Assembly: GCA_945788205.1 (NCBI GenBank)
Contig: CALZLE010000370.1
Location: 1-12,823 of the forward strand
Source: an uncultured Desulfuromonadales bacterium
Lineage (GTDB): Bacteria; Desulfobacterota; Desulfuromonadia; Desulfuromonadales; Geopsychrobacteraceae
Direction of reading: 5' to 3'
DNA length: 12,823 nt
The notes under the pieces are model-generated. The model ran no database searches, was not told where the DNA came from, and saw only the letters and a program-made list of their open reading frames with translations. The translations under genes were made by a program, and so were the position numbers. Below, piece after piece: positions 5,454 through 12,823 of this stretch (within the stretch, counting starts at the first letter, position 1; each line of letters opens with the position of its first letter).

Positions 5454-6703
5454 TGTCTTACGAATTGTTTGTCAGCCTTCGCTATTTAAGAGCAAAGCGG
5501 AAGCAGACGTTTATCTCAGTCATTTCCTTTATCTCAATTGTCGGTGTGACTCTGGGAGTTGCCGCACTGATTCTGGTGCTGGCGGTGATGACCGGGTTCA
5601 CTGATGGTGTGCGTCAACAGATTCTCGGTAATGTCCCCCATGTGTTGATCCAGAAATTCGGCGAAGGGCTCGACAATCCGGCCGAACTGGTCACGGCTGC
5701 CGAACAGACCGAGCATGTGTTGTCCGCAACCCCTTTTGTTGCCAAAGAGGCGATGTTGTTGTCGCAGGGGAATGTCGCTGCAGTCAGTGTTAAAGGGGTC
5801 GGCAAACAGCACAAGGTCTTTAGCCAGGAATTACTCACCCTCGATGGTCAGCCGATCCTCGAGAGTTTTTTTGCCGCAGATGCTGATCGTCCCGGAATCG
5901 TCATTGGTATCGATACCGCGACCAGCATCGGCGTTGCCGTCGGTGACTCGATCAATGTTATTCCACCGATGTTCAATATCACACCGTTCGGCATGGTTCC
6001 TAAGATGAAGCCTTTCCGGATCGTCGGAATTTTCGAGAAACAGAGCAGTCTTGTCGATAGCTTTTATGCCTATATCCCGTTGACCGTTGCGCAGAAGTTT
6101 TTTGATTCTGAAGGTGCCGTTTCTGGAATAGAGCTTGTGGTTGAGCGATTTGATCTGGCTCCCCAGGTTGCTGAAGAACTCAGTGCGGAGTTTGGCTTTC
6201 CATACGTGATACGCCCTTGGCAGAGTATCTACGGGTCTTTTCTGTCAGCATTGAAATTGGAAAAGCTCGGTCTGTTTATCGTTTTGGGAATCATTGTGCT
6301 GGTAGCCGCTTTTAACATCGCTACGACTCTGATTATGGTGGTGATGGAAAAAAGTCGGGACATTGCAATTCTGCGAGCGATGGGTGCCAATGCACGAAGC
6401 ATTATGAAAATTTTTGTGCTCGAAGGATTTATCATCGGGACCGTTGGTACTGGTCTTGGCACCGCACTGGGAGTGTTGCTTGCGCATTACGCCGATGCAG
6501 GTATCAAGTTTCTTGAGCGGACCTTCGGTATCCAGATTTTCGATCAGGCCGTTTATGGCATGGAACATTTTCCGTCCGATATCGTCGTCTCCGATGTGGT
6601 TGCGGTGATGATTATGGCGATGAGTATTTCGCTGCTGGCAACCATTTATCCGGCTTGGCGTGCTTCTCGGATGGATCCAGCCGAGGCGTTGCGTTATGAG
6701 TGA
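5453..6703 (+). CDS. lolC: Lipoprotein-releasing system permease, LolC/LolE family
   Basis: This is the inner-membrane permease of the Lol ABC machine that extracts mature lipoproteins and hands them to the periplasmic carrier LolA. The 416 residues show the FtsX/MacB-type layout. A first membrane helix lies at about 20-49, preceded by SLRYLRAKRKQTFIS, which is typical of the family. A periplasmic domain spans about 50-265, followed by three helices at about 271-297, 320-346 and 378-402. The tail PAWRASRMDPAEALRYE is diagnostic. The start is ATG 5453; the frame could begin at TTG 5435, but homologues begin at MxYE. lolD overlaps its 3' end. Only one permease gene is present, so it probably works as a homodimer or as a LolF-like hybrid; whether C or E is nearer cannot be told by eye. 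Confidence 0.9.
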   Translation: MSYELFVSLRYLRAKRKQTFISVISFISIVGVTLGVAALILVLAVMTGFTDGVRQQILGNVPHVLIQKFGEGLDNPAELVTAAEQTEHVLSATPFVAKEAMLLSQGNVAAVSVKGVGKQHKVFSQELLTLDGQPILESFFAADADRPGIVIGIDTATSIGVAVGDSINVIPPMFNITPFGMVPKMKPFRIVGIFEKQSSLVDSFYAYIPLTVAQKFFDSEGAVSGIELVVERFDLAPQVAEELSAEFGFPYVIRPWQSIYGSFLSALKLEKLGLFIVLGIIVLVAAFNIATTLIMVVMEKSRDIAILRAMGANARSIMKIFVLEGFIIGTVGTGLGTALGVLLAHYADAGIKFLERTFGIQIFDQAVYGMEHFPSDIVVSDVVAVMIMAMSISLLATIYPAWRASRMDPAEALRYE

Positions 6704-7388
6704 GCGGGCGATGATCGAGATCTGCGACCTCAACAAGAGCTTTGCGACTCCGGGTGGAGAGGTGAGCGTTTTACAGCAGATCAGTTTAAATATTGTCTCT
6801 GGTGAGCGGGTTGCGGTCGTTGGAGCCTCCGGAGCGGGAAAAACCACCCTGATGCACATTTTAGGTGGGCTTGATCATCCGTCTACCGGTGAGATTTTTT
6901 TTGAGGGCGAGAGCCTTTTTTCGTTGCGTGGAGCGGCCCTTGACGGCTTTCGCAATCGAACGGTCGGTTTTGTCTTTCAGTTTCATCAGTTACTGCCTGA
7001 ATTCACGGCACTGGAAAATGTCATGATGCCATTGCTGATCGGTCGGGTTCCTCGTCAGGAAGCAGCGGATAAAGCAGAAGCCTTGTTGAGAGAAGTTGGC
7101 CTTGGGCATCGTTTGACCCATAAGCCGGGTGCCCTTTCCGGTGGTGAGCAACAGCGGGTTGCCATTGCCAGGGCCTTGGTTCGTGAGCCACGGCTACTGC
7201 TCGCCGATGAGCCGACCGGAAATCTCGACAGCGGGACATCCGACGAAATTATGGCACTGCTCAATGAGATGCACCGCACCCGGGGGCTGACCATGATTAT
7301 TGTGACTCACAACCGTAAGTTGGCCGCCAGCCTCGACCGGATTTTGCTGATGGAAGATGGTCAACTAAAGGATGATATTTTAAATTGA
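6696..7388 (+). CDS. lolD: Lipoprotein-releasing system ATP-binding protein LolD
   Basis: This ATPase drives lipoprotein release by the LolC/E permease at the inner membrane. The 230 residues contain Walker A GASGAGKTT (43-51), a Q-loop with the MacB/LolD-type VFQFHQLLPEFTALENVMMP, the ABC signature LSGGEQQRVAIARAL (from 147), Walker B LLLADEPTGNLD (D171, E172) and the switch His205 in VTHN. I chose ATG 6696, which overlaps the lolC end by 8 bp and has GAGG at 6683-6686 nine bases upstream. ATG 6711 is a weaker alternative with no clear ribosome-binding site. The overlap implies coupled translation with the permease. The last codons coincide with the -35 element of the bamA promoter. Confidence 0.95.
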   Translation: MSERAMIEICDLNKSFATPGGEVSVLQQISLNIVSGERVAVVGASGAGKTTLMHILGGLDHPSTGEIFFEGESLFSLRGAALDGFRNRTVGFVFQFHQLLPEFTALENVMMPLLIGRVPRQEAADKAEALLREVGLGHRLTHKPGALSGGEQQRVAIARALVREPRLLLADEPTGNLDSGTSDEIMALLNEMHRTRGLTMIIVTHNRKLAASLDRILLMEDGQLKDDILN

Positions 7389-7413
7389 ACTCGCAGGGGT
7401 GATTTCCTATAAT
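7385..7413 (+). promoter_or_regulatory. Sigma70-type promoter for bamA operon, overlapping lolD stop
   Basis: TTGAAC (7385-7390) and a perfect TATAAT (7408-7413) are separated by exactly 17 bases. The -35 element lies across the lolD stop codon. Transcription would start near 7420, about 30 bases before the bamA ATG. This is the best-scoring promoter by eye in the window and marks bamA-skp-lpxD-fabZ-lpxA as a separately driven unit. Confidence 0.7.
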
Positions 7414-7452
7414 CGCTCCTTGGTTTGAAATTGCGTAATTTAAGGTTTGTTG

Positions 7453-9690
7453 ATGCTGAAAAGATTGCTGCTCACATTTTGTTTATTGATGATTGCGGTT
7501 GTTGCCGGAGCACAGGGATTCAAGGTGTCCGATATCCAGATCGAAGGGAATGCCCGGATTGAAACCTCGACGATCCTGGTGGCGACGCCGATCAAGCCAG
7601 GCGACCATGTGACGCTTGAGGATGTTGACGCGGCATTGAGAAATATTTTTGCTCTCGGGCGATTCGAAGATATTTCAGCAGAGCTGACTGAAGTGCAGGG
7701 TGCGAAAATTATCACCTTTGTTGTTACGGAAATGCCTCTGGTTCGTGAAGTTCTCTTTGAGGGAAATGACGAACTTACTGCGGAGAAACTGCGACCACTG
7801 GTCAGTATAAAAATCCCGGAAATTTTCAATCATACCAAAGTTAAAAAGAGTGTTTTTGCGATTGAGAATGCTTATGCCGAAGACGGCTACCATGCGGCCG
7901 TCATCAAACCGGATGTCGATATTGATGAAAAGAACGAAGCGATTCTGACCTTTAAAATCACCGAGGGTGAGCAGGTACTGATCGATGAAATTCGTTTTGT
8001 CGGCAACACGGCCATTGATGAAGATGAACTGGAAGATTCCATAGAAACACAAGAACGCTGGTGGCTTTCCTGGTTGACCGATCGCGGTGTCTATCAGGAG
8101 GAGGTTATGGAGATAGATGTCGAGCGGATCAAGGCTGCTTATAAAAATAAAGGTTACATGGATGTTAAGGTCAAGCAGCCTGAAGTCACCTTAATTGAAG
8201 AGAACAAATACCTGGATGTTTTGATCGAAATCGATGAAGGGCCGCAATACAGGGTCGGAACTGTTGAGTTTAAAGGTGACCTTCTGAGGAGTGCTGACGT
8301 GCTTTCATCGCTTGTCAGTCTCAAAACCGGGGATGTGTTTAATCGCTCCGAGTTGCACAGAAGTATTGAGCGTTTAACCGATCTGTATGCTGATGAAGGT
8401 TACGCCCATGTCAACGTTGCGCCGTTGAGCAGTAAGAACAGAAAAGAGCTGAGTGTCGACCTGAAATTGGATATCGAGCAGGGGGGCAAGGTCTATATCG
8501 AGCGGATTCAGGTGCGCGGTAATACTCAGACTCGGGATAAGGTTATTCGACGCGAAGTGCCGATTGTCGAAGGTGATCAGTACAGCGCCAGCAAAATCAA
8601 AACGGGTAACCGCAGAGTACGGAATCTTGGTTTTTTTGAAGAAGTCAATGTGACGACAGCCCCTGGATCGGCAAAAGATCAGGCTGTCTTGAACATCGAT
8701 GTCAAAGAGCAGCCGACCGGGACTTTCTCCATCGGTGTTGGTTATTCATCCGTCGATAATCTACTTGCGCAAGGCTCGCTCACACAGGATAATTTTCTCG
8801 GCTACGGACTAAAATTGAAACTGTCGGGAGCACTAAGTGGCGCAAGTAACACGTTCTCGCTCGGTGTGACTGATCCTTATTTTCTCGATACCGACTGGAC
8901 ACTCGGCTTAGAAGTTTATAAGGTCGAACGTGAATATACTGATTACGATGAGAATAAAACGGGTGGTGCTCTCCGTGCTGGCCATCCGATTTTTGAAAGC
9001 ACAAAAGGCTATCTGACCTATCGATATGAGGAAAAGGAAATATTGAATGTCGATCCGTCAGTCACCAGTAGCGACATTCTTGACGAGGTCGGTGAATCGA
9101 CTCACTCGTCGATTACCGGCGAAATAGTCCGCAACACCACCGATTATCGCCTCGATCCAAGGACCGGCGGCATCACTCAGTTTTCCCTGCAGTATGCCGG
9201 TATCGGTGGCACCGAAAATTACACCAAAGCGATCCTTTCGCACCGACACTTTTTTCCGCTTTTCTGGGGAACAGTGTTCACTATCCACGGTAAGGCGGGT
9301 TATGTGACATCGAACGACGATGAAAGCGTCCCTCTCGGGGATAAGTTTTATCTTGGTGGCATCCGGACGATGCGTGGATTTGAAACCCGCGAAGTAGGAC
9401 CGAGAGATGGTGATGAGTTCATCGGTGGCGAAAAAATGGGCTACTTTAACTTCGAATATCTATTCCCGATTTCAAAGAGTTTGGGGTTGAAGGGGTTATT
9501 TTTTTACGATACAGGTAACGCCTGGCTTGATGATGAAGATTATTTTTCGACGATGCGCGAAAGTGTTGGGGCCGGTATTCGCTGGAACAGCCCGCTTGGT
9601 CCTTTACGTTTTGAATGGGGTTATAATCTGTCCCCCCGGGAAGATGAAAAACAATCGGTTTTTGAATTTTCAATCGGTACGGCTTTTTAG
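7453..9690 (+). CDS. bamA: Outer membrane protein assembly factor BamA
   Basis: This is the essential Omp85 protein that folds and inserts beta-barrel proteins into the outer membrane. The 745-residue precursor begins with a signal peptide (KRLLLTFCLLMIAVVAGA, cleavage likely after Ala20). Five POTRA domains follow at about 23-95, 98-172, 175-262, 266-345 and 347-419, each opening with a recurring strand such as IQIEGN, VLFEGN, IRFVGN, VEFKGD and IQVRGN. The C-terminal 16-strand barrel covers about 424-745. The conserved loop-6 motif appears as MRGF (640-643) in GGIRTMRGFE. The protein ends in FEFSIGTAF with a terminal Phe, the outer-membrane recognition signature. I chose ATG 7453 because TAAGG at 7441-7445 is well spaced; two in-frame TTG codons precede it. 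It is shorter than the E. coli protein, probably through smaller surface loops. skp follows after 22 bp. Confidence 0.97.
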   Translation: MLKRLLLTFCLLMIAVVAGAQGFKVSDIQIEGNARIETSTILVATPIKPGDHVTLEDVDAALRNIFALGRFEDISAELTEVQGAKIITFVVTEMPLVREVLFEGNDELTAEKLRPLVSIKIPEIFNHTKVKKSVFAIENAYAEDGYHAAVIKPDVDIDEKNEAILTFKITEGEQVLIDEIRFVGNTAIDEDELEDSIETQERWWLSWLTDRGVYQEEVMEIDVERIKAAYKNKGYMDVKVKQPEVTLIEENKYLDVLIEIDEGPQYRVGTVEFKGDLLRSADVLSSLVSLKTGDVFNRSELHRSIERLTDLYADEGYAHVNVAPLSSKNRKELSVDLKLDIEQGGKVYIERIQVRGNTQTRDKVIRREVPIVEGDQYSASKIKTGNRRVRNLGFFEEVNVTTAPGSAKDQAVLNIDVKEQPTGTFSIGVGYSSVDNLLAQGSLTQDNFLGYGLKLKLSGALSGASNTFSLGVTDPYFLDTDWTLGLEVYKVEREYTDYDENKTGGALRAGHPIFESTKGYLTYRYEEKEILNVDPSVTSSDILDEVGESTHSSITGEIVRNTTDYRLDPRTGGITQFSLQYAGIGGTENYTKAILSHRHFFPLFWGTVFTIHGKAGYVTSNDDESVPLGDKFYLGGIRTMRGFETREVGPRDGDEFIGGEKMGYFNFEYLFPISKSLGLKGLFFYDTGNAWLDDEDYFSTMRESVGAGIRWNSPLGPLRFEWGYNLSPREDEKQSVFEFSIGTAF

Positions 9691-9696
9691 AGCCGT
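9679..9696 (+). other. Small stem-loop over the bamA stop codon
   Basis: ACGGCT (9679-9684) pairs with AGCCGT (9691-9696) around a six-base loop TTTTAG that contains the bamA stop codon. It is followed by TTTAA and then the strong AGGAGG site of skp. It is too short and lacks a real U-tract, so complete termination is unlikely. It might modulate read-through or mRNA processing between bamA and skp. It may also be chance. Confidence 0.25.
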
Positions 9697-9712
9697 TTAA
9701 CAGGAGGAAAGA

Positions 9713-10219
9713 ATGAAAAGAATTATCGTAGCACTGATCGCACTGTTGATGTTGGCTGCTCCAGCATTCGCTGAAACCAAAATTGGCTATGTCGATTTGC
9801 AGAAGGCTTTGAACCTGTCAAAAGCTGGAGTCAAGGCAAAAAGTGAAATAGCTGCTCAGGTCAAGAAATACGAAGATGAGTTCAAAATAAAGCAGGAAAG
9901 TCTGCAAAAGTTGAAAACAGATTTGGAAAAGCAGGCTGTTTTGCTTTCCGATAGCGCCAAGGCGCAAAAAGAGCGTGATTTTCAACAGAACGTTAAAGAG
10001 CTTCAGCGTTTTCAAAAAGACGTCAAAGAAGAGCTGCAGCAGAAGGATAATGAGCACACCCGGCGGATTCTCAATGAGCTGTTTGAAATCCTCCAACAGG
10101 TCGGCAAGGACGGTGGCTACAGCATGGTCATCGAAAAGAATGAAGGTGCGGTTATTTATGCTGATGAGAGCATTGATCTGACCGATGAGCTGATCAAAGC
10201 ATTCGACGCCAAAAATTAA
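9713..10219 (+). CDS. skp: Skp/OmpH-family periplasmic chaperone
   Basis: This periplasmic holdase carries unfolded outer-membrane proteins to the BamA complex. The 168-residue precursor starts with a clear signal peptide (MKRIIVALIALLMLAAPAFA, cleavage before Glu21). The family N-terminal strand TKIGYVDLQKALN follows, then a long charged helical region rich in Lys, Glu and Gln (about 40-125) that would form the two coiled-coil tentacles. A C-terminal part (GYSMVIEKNEGAVIYADESIDLTDELI) completes the trimeric body. Length is close to the usual 160-170. An excellent ribosome-binding site, AGGAGG at 9702-9707, lies five bases before the ATG, suggesting high expression. Its stop overlaps the lpxD start by one base (TAATG). 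Confidence 0.95.
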   Translation: MKRIIVALIALLMLAAPAFAETKIGYVDLQKALNLSKAGVKAKSEIAAQVKKYEDEFKIKQESLQKLKTDLEKQAVLLSDSAKAQKERDFQQNVKELQRFQKDVKEELQQKDNEHTRRILNELFEILQQVGKDGGYSMVIEKNEGAVIYADESIDLTDELIKAFDAKN

Positions 10220-11253
10220 TGGTTGCGACCTTACAGCAACTTGCAGATGTTTCTGGTGCCGAATTACGTGGCAATCCGGAACTGGAAATTCAACGGGTTT
10301 TTCCGATTGATCTGGCAGAAGAAGGTGACATTACTTTTCTCTCCAATCCGAAATACCTGTCGAAACTTCAAGATTGTCGTGCTTCGGCAGTAATCGTTGC
10401 TCCCGGACTTGATGTGCCGCGGGAGAATCTGCTGATTACCGCCAACCCTTATCTGGCTTTTGCAAAAATCCTGACTTTTTTACAAGGGCCTGCAGAAGCG
10501 GGAAGAGGGGTTTTGCCGGGGGCGTTGATATCCGATTCAGCAGAATTGGCTGACTCGGTAACCGTTCATCCGGGTGCCGTTGTCGGCGAAAATGTCGTCG
10601 TTGGCCCAGGGACTGTTCTGCATCCGGGTGTTGTTCTCTACGCTGGCGTGACAGTCGGTGCTGATTGTCTGCTGCATGCTGGTGCCATTGTTCGCGAAGG
10701 CTGCTGCTTGGGGGATCGAGTGATCCTGCAACCCTCGGCAATCATCGGTGCTGATGGCTTCGGTTTTGCTCCCGATGGCGCAAGTTATTACAAAATCCCG
10801 CAGGTTGGCATTGTTGTCCTTGAGGATGATGTCGAAATCGGTGCCTGCAGTTGTATTGATCGTGCGGCATTGGGAGAAACGCGGATTCGTCGCGGGACCA
10901 AGTTCGATAACTTGGTCCAGATTGGCCACAACGCTGAGGTTGGCGAGGACTGCATCATGGTCTCGCAGTCCGGGATCGCCGGCAGCACGAAGGTCGGTAA
11001 TCACTGTACATTCGGTGGCCAATCAGCGGTAGCCGGGCACTTGAAGATCGGTGACAATGTGACGATTGGCGGTCGCGGTGGCGCAACCAATAACGTGGAA
11101 TCGAACCAAATGTTGACTGGTTTACCACTGATGCCGCACAGAGAATGGTTAAAAATGTCGATGTCTTTGCCGAAGGTTCCGGCAATGCGCAAAGAATTGA
11201 ATCAATTGAAGAAACGCCTCGCTGAATTAGAGGCGAAGTTTTCGGAGGAGTAA
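10219..11253 (+). CDS. lpxD: UDP-3-O-acylglucosamine N-acyltransferase LpxD
   Basis: LpxD transfers a second (R)-3-hydroxyacyl chain from acyl-ACP onto the 2-amino group of UDP-3-O-acyl-glucosamine, the third step of lipid A synthesis, in the cytoplasm. The 344 residues comprise an N-terminal uridine-binding domain (LADVSGAELRGNPELEIQRV; DITFLSNPKY). A left-handed beta-helix of hexapeptide repeats runs from about 105 to 300, and a C-terminal helix rich in Lys and Glu ends the protein (LNQLKKRLAELEAKFSEE). The catalytic base is expected to be His237 in QIGHNAEVG. ATG 10219 overlaps the skp stop (TAATG), so translation is coupled. Length and motif order match the family. Confidence 0.96.
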   Translation: MVATLQQLADVSGAELRGNPELEIQRVFPIDLAEEGDITFLSNPKYLSKLQDCRASAVIVAPGLDVPRENLLITANPYLAFAKILTFLQGPAEAGRGVLPGALISDSAELADSVTVHPGAVVGENVVVGPGTVLHPGVVLYAGVTVGADCLLHAGAIVREGCCLGDRVILQPSAIIGADGFGFAPDGASYYKIPQVGIVVLEDDVEIGACSCIDRAALGETRIRRGTKFDNLVQIGHNAEVGEDCIMVSQSGIAGSTKVGNHCTFGGQSAVAGHLKIGDNVTIGGRGGATNNVESNQMLTGLPLMPHREWLKMSMSLPKVPAMRKELNQLKKRLAELEAKFSEE

Positions 11254-11259
11254 TAAGGT

Positions 11260-11697
11260 ATGTTGAAAATGAATATAACGGAAATCATGGGAGTTTTGCC
11301 ACATCGGTATCCGTTTTTGTTGGTCGATCGTCTTGAAGAGATGGAAGAGGGAAAACGGGTTTTCGGTTACAAAAATGTGACCATCAATGAGCCTTTTTTT
11401 CAGGGCCACTTTCCTGACCACCCCATCATGCCTGGTGTTTTGATCATCGAAGCAATGGCTCAGGTTGGTGGTGCCTACACTGCCGTTGTCGACAAGGTTG
11501 ACGAAAACAAGGTGACTTACTTTGTTGGCATCGATAAGTGCCGTTTCCGCAAGCCTGTTCTTCCTGGAGATGTTCTACGGATGGAGCTGGAAATCATGTC
11601 CAAGCGCCGCGGCATCTACCAGTTTGAAGCAAAAGCATATGTAGGCGAAACCCTGGTTGCTCAGGCAGAATTAAAAGCAACATTTGCCGACAAGTAG
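11260..11697 (+). CDS. fabZ: 3-hydroxyacyl-ACP dehydratase FabZ
   Basis: FabZ dehydrates (R)-3-hydroxyacyl-ACP in type II fatty-acid synthesis. It acts on the same intermediates that LpxA and LpxD use, which explains its usual place in this cluster. The 145-residue hotdog protein carries the N-terminal LPHRYPFLLVDR and the active-site helix segment GHFPDHPIMPGVLIIEAMAQ, with catalytic His50 and Glu64. The start is ATG 11260, nine bases after GGAGGAG (11244-11250). An internal ATG at 11269 gives the more canonical MNITEIM N-terminus and is a fair alternative. It lies 6 bp after the lpxD stop and 13 bp before lpxA. Confidence 0.96.
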   Translation: MLKMNITEIMGVLPHRYPFLLVDRLEEMEEGKRVFGYKNVTINEPFFQGHFPDHPIMPGVLIIEAMAQVGGAYTAVVDKVDENKVTYFVGIDKCRFRKPVLPGDVLRMELEIMSKRRGIYQFEAKAYVGETLVAQAELKATFADK

Positions 11698-11710
11698 ATT
11701 GGAGAAACGC

Positions 11711-12484
11711 ATGATTCATCCGACAGCGATTATCGCTCCAGGTGCAGAGCTCGATCCGACGGTTACGGTAGGCCCTTACGCAGTGATCGGTGAGCATGTC
11801 AGTATCGGTGCCGGCACCAGTGTTGGTCCACACACGGTGATCGAGGGGCGGACACGAATCGGTGCAGACAATCAGATTTTTCAATTTGCTTCGATAGGGG
11901 CGATCCCTCAGGATCTCAAGTTTCACGGCGAAGATTCAACGCTGGTTATCGGTGATCGCAATAAAATCCGCGAATTTGTGACCATCCATCTCGGTACCGC
12001 TGATGGTTGTGGCGTAACGACGGTCGGTAGCGACTGCTTATTTATGGCTTATTCGCATATTGCTCACGATTGTATCATCGGAAACCACGTCATTCTCGCG
12101 AATGGCGCAACCATGGCTGGGCATGTTGAGGTTGACGATTACGCGATCCTCGGTGGTTTGTCGGCGGTCCATCAATTTGGCCGGGTTGGCTGTCATGTTA
12201 TGGCCAGTGGTGGATCGATGATCGCGCAGGATGTTGCACCCTATTCCATTGTCCAAGGCGATCGGGCCAAAGTTGCCGGGTTGAATCTGACCGGTTTGAA
12301 GCGCCGAGGGTTCAGCAGTGAGGCTCTTGGCAATGTCAAAAAGCTTTATAAGCTTGTTTTCCGTTCTAACCTCAAGCTCGAAGAGGCGATTGAAAAGATC
12401 GAAGCTGACTTCGACTGCACGGCAGATGAGGTGAAAACTTATCTCGATTTTATAAAGCGGAGTGAGCGCGGACTGGCAAGATAG
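11711..12484 (+). CDS. lpxA: UDP-N-acetylglucosamine O-acyltransferase LpxA
   Basis: LpxA performs the first step of lipid A synthesis, moving an (R)-3-hydroxyacyl chain from ACP to the 3-OH of UDP-GlcNAc. The 257 residues form hexapeptide repeats from IHPTAIIAPGAELDPTVTVG to about residue 185, then a helical C-terminal domain (GLNLTGLKRRGFSSEALGNV onward) ending RSERGLAR. Catalytic His119 sits in IAHDC. Gap-free alignment by eye to the E. coli protein places Gly167 at the acyl-chain ruler position (E. coli Gly173), which would suit a long chain such as C14. I chose ATG 11711 because GGAGA at 11701-11705 precedes it and MIHPTA is the family start. It is the last gene before an intrinsic terminator. 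Confidence 0.97.
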   Translation: MIHPTAIIAPGAELDPTVTVGPYAVIGEHVSIGAGTSVGPHTVIEGRTRIGADNQIFQFASIGAIPQDLKFHGEDSTLVIGDRNKIREFVTIHLGTADGCGVTTVGSDCLFMAYSHIAHDCIIGNHVILANGATMAGHVEVDDYAILGGLSAVHQFGRVGCHVMASGGSMIAQDVAPYSIVQGDRAKVAGLNLTGLKRRGFSSEALGNVKKLYKLVFRSNLKLEEAIEKIEADFDCTADEVKTYLDFIKRSERGLAR

Positions 12485-12519
12485 CGGTTGATCGTTTCTT
12501 TTTGTTGACGACAGAAGTA

Positions 12520-12554
12520 GCGAGAGCCTGTGCGGGTCTCGCCTTTTGTTTTTT
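12520..12554 (+). terminator. Rho-independent terminator after lpxA
   Basis: GCGAGA (12520-12525) pairs with TCTCGC (12537-12542). Inside, after one G-G mismatch, CC pairs with GG around the loop TGTGC. The stem is followed directly by C and TTTTGTTTTTT (12544-12554). This is a standard intrinsic terminator in the + direction, placed 35 bp after the lpxA stop. It should end the bamA-lpxA transcript, at least in part, before lpxB. Confidence 0.8.
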
Positions 12555-12574
12555 CAGGGATCCGAAAACATAAG

Positions 12575-12823
12575 ATGAATGCTGATAGCGAAAAATCACA
12601 GAAGGTGATGATTGTTGCAGGTGAAGCGTCAGGTGATCTCCATGGGAGTCATTTGATTGCTGCAGCTGCCGAACATTATCCCCGCATGAGTTTTTTTGGT
12701 GTCGGTGGCGAAAAAATGCAGGCAGCAGGCTGTCAAATTGTTTTTCCGTCTGATGAATTATCGGTTATGGGCGTGGTTGAAGTTATTGCTCAATTGCCGA
12801 AAATCATTCGGCGATTTCGACAG
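12575..12823 (+). CDS. lpxB: Lipid-A-disaccharide synthase LpxB, N-terminal part
   Basis: LpxB joins UDP-2,3-diacylglucosamine and lipid X to form the lipid A disaccharide at the cytoplasmic side of the inner membrane. Only the first 83 residues are in the window. They contain the signature VMIVAGEASGDLHGSHLIAA near the N-terminus, followed by FFGVGGEKMQAAGCQIVFPSDELSVMGVVEV, both typical of the first Rossmann half of this GT-B glycosyltransferase. The start is ATG 12575, with about ten residues ahead of the core as in other LpxB proteins. The ribosome-binding site is poor (AGGGA at 12556-12560 is too far away). It sits just after a terminator, and no convincing promoter is visible in the 20 bases between, so its expression may depend on read-through. 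Confidence 0.92.
   Translation, partial: MNADSEKSQKVMIVAGEASGDLHGSHLIAAAAEHYPRMSFFGVGGEKMQAAGCQIVFPSDELSVMGVVEVIAQLPKIIRRFRQ

Noticed and set aside
6245..6859. Long minus-strand open frame (204 codons) opposite the lolC/lolD junction
   Set aside because: It is antisense to two clear genes with complete family motifs, has a His/Asn/Arg/Ser-skewed composition typical of a shadow frame, and matches no family I know.
1..12823. Phage, transposon, CRISPR, toxin-antitoxin or defence system
   Set aside because: Every gene belongs to transport, repair, translation or envelope biogenesis families (two small accessory proteins aside); no integrase, transposase, repeat array or toxin-like pair was seen.

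Overview
The window reads as a housekeeping-rich chromosomal segment of a Gram-negative, LPS-making bacterium. The order lysS–lolC/E–lolD–bamA–skp–lpxD–fabZ–lpxA–(…)–lpxB is one I associate with the Desulfuromonadales (Geobacter/Pelobacter/Desulfuromonas group), and base composition looks near 50% G+C by eye. That placement is inference from recalled gene order, not a search. All 15 genes lie on the + strand. The first and last are cut by the window edges. No RNA gene, insertion sequence, CRISPR array or gene-free stretch over 300 bases was found.

Region 1 (1–2470) is the end of a peptide-type ABC importer operon. It holds the 3' part of a DppB/OppB permease, a stand-alone MshEN (predicted c-di-GMP receptor) protein, a complete DppC/OppC permease, and a small NTF2/YchJ-like protein that overlaps dppC by 4 bp. 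The MshEN gene between the two permease genes is the most unusual thing in the window. Region 2 (2485–3713) holds mutM (Fpg DNA glycosylase) and a small hotdog-fold thioesterase. Region 3 (3853–5337) is lysS, with a possible promoter upstream.

Region 4 (5338–5452) is a short intergenic region with a strong GC-rich stem-loop lying between two exact 11-bp direct repeats. Region 5 (5453–7388) encodes one LolC/E-type permease and the LolD ATPase, which export lipoproteins from the inner membrane. A good sigma70-type promoter overlaps the end of lolD and should drive region 6 (7453–12484): bamA, skp, lpxD, fabZ, lpxA. This cluster couples outer-membrane protein assembly (BamA, Skp) with the early acylation steps of lipid A synthesis (LpxA, LpxD) and with FabZ, which acts on the 3-hydroxyacyl-ACP pool those enzymes use. 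A textbook intrinsic terminator follows lpxA, and lpxB then starts and runs off the window end.

Most of the window is ordinary. I did not find a clearly new multi-gene system. The best leads are the MshEN protein inside the dpp-type operon, with an odd mini-ORF/poly-G start region, and several small intergenic structures.
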